NCBI GenBank assembly: GCA_029263295.1
Contig: JAJCXT010000008.1
Span: 1 to 64,000 of the forward strand
Reading direction: 5' to 3'
DNA length: 64,000 nucleotides
From: Acidobacteriota bacterium
GTDB taxonomy: Bacteria; Acidobacteriota; UBA890; WLXD01
Within the stretch, counting starts at the first letter, position 1. The number at the start of each line of letters is the position of its first letter. The notes under the pieces are model-generated. The model was given only the letters and a program-made list of their open reading frames with translations. It searched no databases and was not told the origin of the DNA. Position numbers and translations under genes: made by a program. Below are positions 30,050 through 39,600 of this stretch, one piece after another.

Positions 30050-30310
30050 TACGAAGCAGCAATAGTCAGGCAGCTAGCACCGCGATCGATCGCGAGTGCC
30101 GCCCCGGCTAGCGGGAGACCCTGCGCGGCGTACGCTGAAGACGAGACGGCCGAAGCCACCGGGACCGGCTGATAGTCTCGGGAGCGCGCTGGTGCCGAGT
30201 GCAGCTGCGCGGAACAGTGCGCCTCAGCGGGTCCTGCTAGCCCTGTCGCTCGACTTGGCAGCGCCTCACGGAAGAAGTGCAGCTCCACTTGCCGAGAAGG
30301 CACCAGAAGA

Positions 30311-30961
30311 TTGAAAGAGCCAGAGCCTCTCAAGCCGCCGCAGCAGGAGCGAAGTCGCGAAACGCTCCTGCGCATCGTATCCGCCGCGAGGAGCCTCCTG
30401 GCAGAGCGCGACTTCGCGAATATCTCCGTCGACGACATCGTCCGACGAGCTGCCTCCTCCAAGGGGTCCTTCTATCAGCGCTTCTCGAACAAGGACAGTC
30501 TGCTCGTCCTCATCCTCAGGCAGGAACACGACGCCGCGATCAGAGAATGGTCGGAGTTCCTCGCGCCCGAGCGCTGGCGTCACCGTTCGCTCGAGGCAGT
30601 CGTCGAGGCGTTTCTGGATCGATTGCTGCGCATCTATCGGCGCCGCCCCACGCTCATGCGAGCGTACGCCGCCCAGGCGGCCGTCGTCGAGGGGGAGATC
30701 CGGGGCCAGACCGCTCAGCTCAACCGTCACGTCCTCGAACTGCTTCGGCAGATCGTTCGCCAGCACGCCGGGGAACTGAAGCACCCCGACCCGGAGAGAG
30801 CGACGGCGTTCCTGATCACAGCGCTCATCACGCTCCTCCCGCCTCTCTTTCTCTCGCCGACGCAGGAGCTCCTGCCGGAGCCGATGAGCCACGCTGAGTT
30901 GGAAAACGAACTCCGCCTCCTCGCTCGGCGCTACCTGGGTCTGAGGGACGCCAAGCCCTGA
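30311..30961 (+). CDS. TetR/AcrR-family transcriptional regulator
   Basis: RETLLRIVSAARSLLAERDFANISVDDIVRRAASSKGSFYQRFSNKDSLL HTH; TTG start. Confidence 0.88.
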   Translation: MKEPEPLKPPQQERSRETLLRIVSAARSLLAERDFANISVDDIVRRAASSKGSFYQRFSNKDSLLVLILRQEHDAAIREWSEFLAPERWRHRSLEAVVEAFLDRLLRIYRRRPTLMRAYAAQAAVVEGEIRGQTAQLNRHVLELLRQIVRQHAGELKHPDPERATAFLITALITLLPPLFLSPTQELLPEPMSHAELENELRLLARRYLGLRDAKP

Positions 30962-31020
30962 GGCCAGGCGACCCGCTCCTGGTAGAGACCTTGCATCGTG
31001 ATACCGTGCAGCCTTAAACT

Positions 31021-31044
31021 AGACTGAATTGCCTATCTCAGTCT
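31021..31044. promoter_or_regulatory. Candidate TetR operator AGACTGA-N10-TCAGTCT
   Basis: Perfect 7-bp inverted repeat in the 106-bp gap between tetR and the hydrolase. Confidence 0.55.
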
Positions 31045-31067
31045 GATTACGAAAAGGAAGTGCCAAA

Positions 31068-32507
31068 GTGAAGACCGCGGGTGTCAGTCGCAACACTCGT
31101 TTTGTGGGAATCGGGGTGTGCTGCGTGCTCGCGGCAGCCCTTTGGGCGGGCCGCAGCGAGGCCCAAAGCTCGCTGGCTGGCACATGGCGGGGCGACCTGA
31201 ACACGCCAGCGGGCGCGTTGACCCTGGTGCTGTCTTTGGATGGGAGCTCCGGCGGGACGATTGCTGTGCCCGCCCGGGGCGTCGCGGGGATTCCCGTCAC
31301 CGACGTGACCATCCGCGAAGACGGATCCTTGGAATTCCAGGTGCCTGCTGACCTGTCGGCATTCGAAGGTCAACTCCGCGGTAGCACCCTGATCATCGGC
31401 GAGTGGATCCAGGCAGGTCAGCGAATCCCGATCCAATTCGAGCGGACGAGCGAAACGCTGGCGCAACCTGTTGTCCGCCCGCGCCATCAGACGCCAAAGC
31501 CGCCGCACCCCTATGCGGTGCAGGAAGTTGTCGTGGCCGGAGAAGTGCCGTTGGCGTGCACGCTCACTCGTCCACACGGCTCCGAGTATCCCGTCGCCGG
31601 CGCGGTGCTTCTCACCGTCGCCGGGCCGAACGACCGGGACCAGACCCATAGCGGACACAAACCCTACATGGTTCTGGCGGACAACCTGACCAGGCGAGGG
31701 TTGGCCGTCCTCCGGTGCGACGACCGAGGAGTAGGAGGGTCCGGCGACGAACTCCTGCCAACACCGATCGAGGGAATGGTCGCCGACGCCCGCGCGATGG
31801 CCGAGTATCTCGCGGACCTGGACGGCATCGGTCCTGTCGGGATTATCGGGAACAGCGAAGGTTCCGTCGTCGGTGCCATAGCAGCCGCCAATGGTGACGC
31901 CGCATTCGTTGTATTGCTGGGCGGAGTGGGAACGCGCGGCGATGATGTGATTCGCGAACGACTGCTGGACATGGCGTCCCGCTCCGGCCTCTCCGAGGAC
32001 GAAGCGGATACTCTGATCGCCCCGTTCGATGCCCTCGTGAGCGTGGTTCTCGAGGCGGGTGGGGTCGGCGCGAGCGAACTCGAACGAACAGACCCGGCTC
32101 TCTATGCCCGGCTGGCGGACATCGCCGCCACCCCAGGCGTGGCTGATCCCTTCCTCCCTGCCGATGTGGAAGACCGCATAGCGCTGTTTGCCGGTTCCTG
32201 GTACCACGCCCAGGTATCGCTCGATGGGGGCGCCATACTGGCGCAAGTCCAGGTCCCGGTACTCGCGCTCACGGGCAGCAAGGACAGAACCAACCTCGCG
32301 AGTCAGAATCTGCCTGCCATTCGCAGTGCGCTCGTCCGTGCAAGGAACCCGGACTTCGAAGTGATCGAGGTCCCCGGCCTGAACCACGTGTTCCAGACCG
32401 CTGTCGAGGGAGGGATCGCAGAGTATGGACAGCTCGACGAGAGTTTCTCTCCGATAGCCCTGCAGCTAATCGGAGACTGGATCATAGAGCGGTTCGGCGA
32501 CGAGTAG
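31068..32507 (+). CDS. Secreted alpha/beta hydrolase
   Basis: GTG start, signal peptide; LLTVAGPNDRDQTHSGHKPY, IIGNSEGSVVGAIAA nucleophile-elbow (GNSEG), C-terminal VPGLNHVFQ. Confidence 0.85.
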   Translation: MKTAGVSRNTRFVGIGVCCVLAAALWAGRSEAQSSLAGTWRGDLNTPAGALTLVLSLDGSSGGTIAVPARGVAGIPVTDVTIREDGSLEFQVPADLSAFEGQLRGSTLIIGEWIQAGQRIPIQFERTSETLAQPVVRPRHQTPKPPHPYAVQEVVVAGEVPLACTLTRPHGSEYPVAGAVLLTVAGPNDRDQTHSGHKPYMVLADNLTRRGLAVLRCDDRGVGGSGDELLPTPIEGMVADARAMAEYLADLDGIGPVGIIGNSEGSVVGAIAAANGDAAFVVLLGGVGTRGDDVIRERLLDMASRSGLSEDEADTLIAPFDALVSVVLEAGGVGASELERTDPALYARLADIAATPGVADPFLPADVEDRIALFAGSWYHAQVSLDGGAILAQVQVPVLALTGSKDRTNLASQNLPAIRSALVRARNPDFEVIEVPGLNHVFQTAVEGGIAEYGQLDESFSPIALQLIGDWIIERFGDE

Positions 32508-32802
32508 CGCGGCACCATCCCGAGTTCGCCGGGGGTGGCGACAGATCGGCCTAGGCACTCCCGGTGCGCGCGCTGCAACTATGGCGCATGGCGGCGAAGC
32601 CAAGCCGAGTGAGGCAGTTCGTCCCCAGGGAAGGCAGCCTGGGGCCGTAGACCCACCGCAGTTCGTCTTCGTTCTGTGGGCCAGCACACTACGCCATCGA
32701 CGAATCCCTTGACATCGACGCGTGGCGTGGCGCAGCTTGCGGCAACTGTGCGCCCGTATCCGCACGCGCGGTGACCACCCGGACACCAGAAAGGGAGCGA
32801 CC

Positions 32803-33678
32803 ATGCGACCACAGCGCCAACAACGCGACTTCCCGATCCGATTCACTAGCGAGCGAAACGTTCGTCTACTGGCTTACTTCTTCGTAACGCTGCTCCTTCT
32901 GCACGGAGGTATAGCAGACGCGCAGGAACGCGGACGCGCCCGCACGACCAATGGGAGCGCCCACATCGAGCATGCCGGCGAGGACGACCCGGATGACCTT
33001 GGCTGCGGTCGCGGTTGCGTCGCGCCGCTGGCCAATACGCTAGACACATACTTCGACAAGTGGGCGAAAGCCTACAAGAAGATCACCAAGAACGCCGAGC
33101 TCAAGAGCAAGCTGACCAGGGCCACGGATGTCCTGAGAGACGCAGCGAACACGGGCGACTTCTGCACCGTCGACGGCGTCCTGAAAGGCCTGACCGCCGG
33201 GATCGCTGGGGCCCAAGAGAACGGCATCCTCAAGAAGAACAAGAAAAAGGTGTCCGCCGCACTTGCTGCGTTGACGAATATGGGGAGGGCAGCCGCGGTG
33301 ACTGGTCCCCCACCGGTACCGGTGTTCCCCCCCCCACCCGTCGGCATGTGCACTGTGGACCTTTACGCCCAGATGTCGAGTGGTGAGTTGGCCGCCCCTG
33401 TCGGCGATTCCGTCATCACCTTTCCGAGGCTCGCTTCGGTCCAACTCGTGGCGGAGGGCAAGCCCGCGGGCGGCACCTATGCGTGGTCCTTCAAGTACAC
33501 GACGCCCGCGCTCGAGGACGGAGTTCTGGCCACCAACGCGTCCTTCGTAGGGATGGGGTCGTCGGCCCGGTGGACCAGTGTCGCGAGGAGGACCATCGTC
33601 GTGACCGTCACCTACACCTGCCCGCCTGGATACAGCCCGGCGACGGTAACGGACGACATCACCCTCCGAGTCCGCTAG
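32803..33678 (+). CDS. Secreted hypothetical protein with internal C9 tract
   Basis: MRPQRQQRDFPIRFTSERNVRLLAYFFVTLLLLHGGIADAQ signal; PPPVPVFPPPPVG linker; C-terminal beta domain. Confidence 0.55.
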   Translation: MRPQRQQRDFPIRFTSERNVRLLAYFFVTLLLLHGGIADAQERGRARTTNGSAHIEHAGEDDPDDLGCGRGCVAPLANTLDTYFDKWAKAYKKITKNAELKSKLTRATDVLRDAANTGDFCTVDGVLKGLTAGIAGAQENGILKKNKKKVSAALAALTNMGRAAAVTGPPPVPVFPPPPVGMCTVDLYAQMSSGELAAPVGDSVITFPRLASVQLVAEGKPAGGTYAWSFKYTTPALEDGVLATNASFVGMGSSARWTSVARRTIVVTVTYTCPPGYSPATVTDDITLRVR

Positions 33679-33802
33679 GCGATAAGGGCGACCACTCCGG
33701 GGCCTCGGCCTCGGGCTGGTCGCCGACGTCATCGCCGGAGGGCACAGGAAGCGGTAGCATGATGGGTGCCCGCTACCGCGTGAACCTCCCACTCGATGAC
33801 GA

Positions 33803-34906
33803 ATGACGAATTCTGAAGGCGACCTGCAAGCAAATGCCCATGCCGCGCGTGAGGCGCTCGATGCCCACGTGCGCGAGATCGTAGCCTGGCACTTCGATCC
33901 GGCAACCGGATGCCCCTTCTGGCTCGACTGGGCCGCAGGAGCGGACTGGGACCCGCGCGTAGAGATCCAGGGGTTCGACGACCTGAGCAAGTTCGGACTG
34001 TTCGAGGACGAGGCTCTGCGCGGCGGACCCGTGCGCCGCTGGGTTCCCAAGGCCTATGCCGACCGCCCGATCTACACGTTCGAGACCGGTGGCACCACAG
34101 GAACGCCCAAGTCGCGAATCAGCGTCGACGACTTCCGCATCGACTACGAGATGTTCGCCGATAACCTGCCCGACGAGTACTTCCCCCGTGGGGCCAACTG
34201 GCTGATGCTCGGACCGAGCGGCCCGCGACGGTTGCGGCTCGCGGTGGAGCATCTGGCGCAGTACCGCGGCGGCATCAGCTTCTGTGTGGATCTCGATCCC
34301 CGCTGGGTGATCAAGCTCATCAAGAAAGGCTGGACCGAGCACCTGGAGGCGTACCAGGAACACGTCGTCGACCAGGCCGTCACGATCCTCCAGGCAGGGC
34401 ACGACGTGCGCTGCATGTTCACGACCCCGAAGCTGCTTGAAGCGCTGGCACTGCGCCTCGATGACATGGACACCACTCTCCACGAGATCGGTATCACCGG
34501 CATCTTCTCGGGGGGCACGGAATTCACGCCGCAGTGGAATCGCTTCGCCCACGAGGAACTCCTCGACGGCGCCTACATGACGCCAACCTCCGGCACCACC
34601 CTCATGGGCCTGGCCGCGAGTTCGCCCAGCACCCCCGAGAACGGCTACAAGATCACCTACTACGCACCGCAGCCGCGCGCCGTCATCCAGGTCGTCGACC
34701 CCGACGACCCGGACACGCTCGTCGACTACGGCACGACCGGGCGCGTGAAGCTGACGACTCTGACCAAGGAGTTCTTCATGCCCGCCTTCCTGGAGCGCGA
34801 CGAGGGCGAGCGCGAGATGCCCTACGCGGCGTATCCGTGGGATGGCGTGAGTGGAGTGCGGCCCTTCGCGAAGTTCGCCAAATCGACCACCGTGGGCGTG
34901 TACTAG
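33803..34906 (+). CDS. ANL-superfamily adenylase, EhpF-like (carboxylate-activating)
   Basis: YTFETGGTTGTPKSRI (ANL P-loop), ITGIFSGGTEFTP, GAYMTPTSGTTLMG, DYGTTGRVKLTT; length 367 aa. Confidence 0.75.
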   Translation: MTNSEGDLQANAHAAREALDAHVREIVAWHFDPATGCPFWLDWAAGADWDPRVEIQGFDDLSKFGLFEDEALRGGPVRRWVPKAYADRPIYTFETGGTTGTPKSRISVDDFRIDYEMFADNLPDEYFPRGANWLMLGPSGPRRLRLAVEHLAQYRGGISFCVDLDPRWVIKLIKKGWTEHLEAYQEHVVDQAVTILQAGHDVRCMFTTPKLLEALALRLDDMDTTLHEIGITGIFSGGTEFTPQWNRFAHEELLDGAYMTPTSGTTLMGLAASSPSTPENGYKITYYAPQPRAVIQVVDPDDPDTLVDYGTTGRVKLTTLTKEFFMPAFLERDEGEREMPYAAYPWDGVSGVRPFAKFAKSTTVGVY

Positions 34907-34969
34907 GAGGGGGGATTCCCTCCGGTAGCCCGGGAGTACCAACGCGATGATCCACTCGGAGTTGCTGTT

Positions 34970-36388
34970 TTGATTCACTTTCCGGCCCTTCGTTGGGGCA
35001 AGCCGTACGAGAGCCTCGAGACCGAGGAAGTCCTTCACTTCGCCACCGGCGAGCCGATCGCCAGAGTGAGCCAGGCCAACCCGGGCATCGTGGCCCGTGA
35101 CCTGCGCAAAGCGCAGAAAGCGCGCAACGCACTGCGCGCGGTGCCTGCCGTCGAACTTCTGGAGCGAGTGCGGAAGGCGGCCGATCTGTTCATGACCGCG
35201 GACTTGCCGCTCGGCGATGGGACTCAGTCGCCCGAGGACTTCGTGCGTCAGCAGTCGGCGACAACGGGCCTATCCGAGCACATGGCGCGGATGAATATGG
35301 ACAAGCTGCGCTTCGTCCTCGAACATCTCGACGAGATCCTCGACTCGCTCACCCGCGGACTCGATCTGGAGATCCTCACGCGCGGCTACGGCGAAGAGAG
35401 CGGCCTGATGCGTTCCTACCAGGCCACCACACCGGCGCTGGGCATGGTGCTGCCCTCGAACTCGCCTGGCGTCCACACCCTATGGCTGCCGGTCATCCCG
35501 ATGCAGATCGGCCTGGTGCTCAAACCCGGCCCGCAGGAGCCATGGACCCCATGGCGCATGGCGCAGGCCTTCTTCGCGGCCGGCGTGCCGTCCGAGTCCA
35601 TCTCGATCTATCCGGGCGGCGCCGATGTCGGCGCTGCCGTGCTCAAGAACACGCCACGAAGTCTGATCTTCGGCGGATTGCCGACGGTCAACGCCTATCG
35701 CGGCAATCCCGGCGTGCAGGTGCACGGCCCCGGCTTCAGCAAGATCCTCATCGGCGAGGACTGCGTCGATGATTGGGAACAGCACCTCGACCTGATGGTC
35801 GACTCCGTACTGGTGAACTCGGGCCGATCTTGCATCAACTGCTCCGGGATCTGGGCGCCACGTCACACGCGCGAGATCGCGGCCGCTCTGGCTGAGCGTC
35901 TCGCCGGGGTCGAGGCGCTACCGCCCGACAACGACGCCGCACAACTGGCTGCCTTCACGGTGAAGGGGCAGGCTGAGGCCATCAACGGGGACATCGACGA
36001 AACACTCAAGACACCGGGCGCCGAGGACATGACCGCCGCTTTCCGAAGCGCAGATCGTTGGGTGGAGCAGGAACTCTGCGACTACATGCTGCCGACGATC
36101 GTCCACTGCGACTCACCGGAGCACCCGATGGCAGCCAAGGAATACATGTTCCCGTTCGCCACGGTCGTGCAGTGTCCGCAGGACAAGATGATCGGCGCCA
36201 TCGGCGACACGCTGGTCGGCACGGGCATCACCAACGACGACGCCTTCCGCCAGCAACTTCTGGACGCGGGCAATATCGACCGCCTGAACCTGGGGCCGGT
36301 GCCGACGATCAGCCTCAACTGGCTGCAGCCACACGAAGGCAACATCGTCGACTTCCTGTACCGCGCACGAGCCTTCCAACAGGGCTAG
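34970..36388 (+). CDS. Aldehyde dehydrogenase-superfamily protein, EhpG-like
   Basis: TTG start with GGAG 8 nt upstream; GMVLPSNSPGVHTLWLPVIPMQIGLVLKPGPQEPWTPWRMAQAF; NSGRSCINCSGIW catalytic-Cys region. Confidence 0.78.
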   Translation: MIHFPALRWGKPYESLETEEVLHFATGEPIARVSQANPGIVARDLRKAQKARNALRAVPAVELLERVRKAADLFMTADLPLGDGTQSPEDFVRQQSATTGLSEHMARMNMDKLRFVLEHLDEILDSLTRGLDLEILTRGYGEESGLMRSYQATTPALGMVLPSNSPGVHTLWLPVIPMQIGLVLKPGPQEPWTPWRMAQAFFAAGVPSESISIYPGGADVGAAVLKNTPRSLIFGGLPTVNAYRGNPGVQVHGPGFSKILIGEDCVDDWEQHLDLMVDSVLVNSGRSCINCSGIWAPRHTREIAAALAERLAGVEALPPDNDAAQLAAFTVKGQAEAINGDIDETLKTPGAEDMTAAFRSADRWVEQELCDYMLPTIVHCDSPEHPMAAKEYMFPFATVVQCPQDKMIGAIGDTLVGTGITNDDAFRQQLLDAGNIDRLNLGPVPTISLNWLQPHEGNIVDFLYRARAFQQG

Positions 36389-36390
36389 GA

Positions 36391-36531
36391 GTACCGAGAG
36401 AGGAAGCGCGGGGAGAACGTTGTTCGAGCGCCCCGCGGTTGTTTGTGTCGGTAGTGGGACCTTGGTAGGGCGGCGAAGGGCGTCTCACAACATCCTCCCC
36501 GCGCTTCCAGGTACCACCGTGCCGTGGTACC
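36391..36531. repeat. Inverted-repeat module: GGAAGCGCGGGGAG (36402-36415)/CTCCCCGCGCTTCC (36495-36508), plus hairpin GGTACCAC-CGTGCC-GTGGTACC (36510-36531)
   Basis: Direct reading; additional GTTGT/ACAAC (36419-36423/36487-36491) and GTACC/GGTAC pairing. Confidence 0.85.
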
Positions 36532-36563
36532 CGCGCCCGGTCCCGGCCATGCTCAGTGGAACG

Positions 36564-36669
36564 GGGGCGCCGCACACATAGTGCATGCGAGCGCCCTTCG
36601 CTGCCTGGGCGCTCCGCAACCTCGCAACACCGAGCGGGGCGGCCGCATGCACTATGTGTGCGGCGCCCC
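36564..36669. repeat. Perfect 26-bp inverted repeat GGGGCGCCGCACACATAGTGCATGCG, 54-bp spacer with two subsidiary hairpins
   Basis: Arms 36564-36589 and 36644-36669; inner AGCGCCC/GGGCGCT and CTCG/CGAG hairpins. Confidence 0.92.
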
Positions 36670-36679
36670 TGCTCGGAAA

Positions 36680-39600
36680 CTAGTTGCTGGTGTTGGCGGC
36701 GATCGTCTGCAGGTACCCGTGCAGTTCAGCCGCCAGTTCCTCGTAGCGCGCTTTCATGTCGCCACTCGGGCGCTGGTCCGCGCTCTGGATGTTGAAGTAC
36801 AGGTACTGGAGCTGGTCGACCAGCATTGGCGGCGAGTACCGCGGGCCGGTGGTGATCATGGCGTCGTGGACAGCCTGAAGCGCCTTCGGCAGCGTTCCGC
36901 CGTTGGCCTCACTGATCGCCTCGAGATCGACCACCGCGTGCTGGGCTGCGCTGTAGGCGTCGCGTACGCGTTTGACGAACTCCGCCTGCACCGTGACATC
37001 GGCGACACCGATGCCTTCGCTTGCTACGCGGGGATCCATCGTTACCTCGAAGTCGTGCGACAGCCGTACGTCGTCGATCATCAAGGTCGCCGTGTAGGTG
37101 CCTGGCGGCACCAGCGGACCGCCTTGGCCGGAACGGCGTTCGTTCGCGGCCCAGGGGCCCGCGTAGCGCAGGTCCCAGGTGAAGCGGTGCATGCCCACGG
37201 CGGCTGGCAAGTTCGGGGTGCCGATGGCAGCCATCTGCCACTCCCGCATGCCCGGCTCCGCGTCCTCGATGACCTGGCCAAGGTCTTCGCTGCTGAAGGC
37301 CCGCACGAGCTCGCCGTCGGCCGCGCGAATCTCGAGTTGAACAGCCGCTGAAGGGACGGCCTCGAGGTAGTAGTCGATGTTGGCACCGCCGGCCGGATAC
37401 TGCGGATCGGCCGGGCCCGGGGCGCGGAAGAAGAATCCGCGGCCGCGTGTCCGTACCGCGTCGCTGACCGGGTACAGATGCGCCAGCCCGGCGATGTTGT
37501 CCGCGTCGCGAATGGGCGACACGTCGTACAGAATCCAGAAGCCCCGGCCCATGGTCGAGAGCACGAGATCGTCACCGACGACCTTGATGTCGCTCACCGG
37601 CGTCGCTGGCAAGTTCAGCTGCAACGACTGCCAGTTGGCGCCGTCATCAAACGATACGAACATGCCGAACTCGGTGCCGGCGTAGAGCAGCCCCCGGCGC
37701 GTCGGATCTTCACGCACCACACGTACCGGATGGTCACCCGGAATGCCGTTGTCGCCGGACGTGAGCAACGTCCAACTGGTGCCATAGTCAGCGGTCTTGA
37801 AGGCGTAGGGAGCGAAGTCGCCCACCTGGTAGCGCATGATGGTGGCGTAGGCCGTGCCCGCATCGTGCGGCGAAACCTCGATGTTCTGCACTCGGCCGTG
37901 CGGCCCGATGCCGGGCGGGGTGACGTCGGTCCAGTTGGCGCCGCCATCGCGCGTCACGTGGATCGGACCGTCGTTGGCTCCAGCCCAGATCACGCCGGGC
38001 TCGTGCGGCGACTCCTGCACGTCGTACAGGGTGGAGAAATGTTCCTCGCCCGTAACATCCAACGTGATCGGCGAGCCCGAGATGACCTGCGTCTCCGGAT
38101 CGAAGGCGGTGAGATCCGGCGAGATCGTCTGCCAGGTCAGGCCGCCGTCTTCGGTCATGTGCACATACTGTGAACCGTGGTACACGCGCACCGGGCTGTG
38201 CGGCGATACCGCGATCGGCGAGACCCGCTGGAAACGGTAGGCCAGGTCCTTGGGATTACGCCCGTAGATGTTCCAGTAGCCGACGTAGTTCTGCTGCTCC
38301 TGGCCGGTGCGCCGGTTGTAGAACCCGAAGCGACCCTTGCAATTGGCGTAGACGATGTCGGGGTCGCCAGGCTTGGGCACCGCGGGACCGGTCTCGCATC
38401 CGCCGTGGGACTCCCAGTACGCGGCGGGGCCGCCAGGTCGACCGCTCAGCGCCCGGCTCGGTACCGAGATCGTCGAGTTGTCCTGCTGTCCCGCGAATAG
38501 CCGATACGGATACTCGTCGGAGATGTCTACCTGGTATAGCTCGGCGGTGGGTTGGTTGCTCTGTGTCGACCAGGTCGCGCCGGCGTCGCGCGTAACGTTG
38601 GCGCCGCCATCGTTGGCCTGCACCCAGACCATCGGGTTGTCCGGGTTGATCCAGAGGTCATGGTTGTCGCCGTGCGGTACTCGCCTCGACTGCCAATTCT
38701 GGCCGCCGTCGGTGGACTCGTAGAAGCCCTCGGCCATTCCCCAGATGGTGTCCGGATCGACCGGATGAGCATGCAGGTTGGTGTAGTAGAAGGGACGATT
38801 GCGGATCGGCTGGAAGTCCGTGACCTGGCTCCAGCTGTTGCCGCGATCATCCGACCGATACACGCCACCCTGCTCTTCAGGCGCCTCGATCAACACGTAG
38901 ACACGATCAGGATCGCCGGCCGAAACCGCCAGGTCTGCCTTGCCACGGAGTCCCGTCGGCAGACCGTCCGTCAGCTGTTCCCAGCTGTCACCGCCGTTGG
39001 TGGTACGGAAGACACCGCCTTCCATGCCGCCCGAGAGAATCGTCCAGGGCTTACGTTCCGCTTCCCACATGGTGGCGTAGATACGGCGCGGGTCGTCGGG
39101 GGCGAACTCGAGATCCACAGCGCCGGTCTTGTTCGAGACATGCAGCACCAGTTCCCACGTACCGCCGCCGTCCTCGGTTCGGTAGACGCCGCGTTCCGGG
39201 TTGGGCGCGAAAGGGTTGCCTATCGCTGCCACGTACACGAGATCCGGGTTGTCTGGATGGATCAGCACCGCGCCACTATTGCCCGTGTTCTCCAGGCCGA
39301 CGTGCTCCCAGCTGGTCCCCGCGTCCGTCGACTTGTAGACACCCTTACCGATAATCACGTTGCTGCGCAGGCCGTCCGATCCGGTGGCCACATAGACGAT
39401 GTCGGGGTCGGACTCCGCCACGGCAATCGCGCCGATCGAACCTGTGGCGAAGAAGCCGTCGGAGATCGGCCTCCAGTTCTGTCCGTAGTCCGTCGTCTTC
39501 CAGAGCCCGCCGCCGGTGGCTCCCATGTAGAAGGTCCCGGGCTGGGCGCGGTGCCCTGCTACTGAGGTAACGCGACCGCCGCGAGAGGGGCCCACCATGT

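Noticed and set aside
30081-30094. Palindrome CGCGATCGATCGCG after ADOP permease copy 2
   Set aside because: Could be a weak terminator, but there is no U-tract and GATC/CG-rich palindromes are expected by chance at this GC; too little support.
31047-32387. 446-aa minus-strand ORF opposite the alpha/beta hydrolase
   Set aside because: Shadow ORF; the hydrolase GNSEG motif is on the plus strand and the operator/start context favours plus.
33311-33324. 14-bp palindrome CACCGGTACCGGTG
   Set aside because: Inside a coding proline/valine linker (PPPVPVF); explained by codon repetition rather than an operator.
33773-35038. 421-aa minus-strand ORF opposite the EhpF-like adenylase
   Set aside because: Shadow ORF; ANL motifs are on the plus strand.
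33803-36388. A phenazine biosynthesis gene cluster
   Set aside because: Only EhpF/EhpG-like tailoring-type genes are present; no phzA-G core genes seen in the window.
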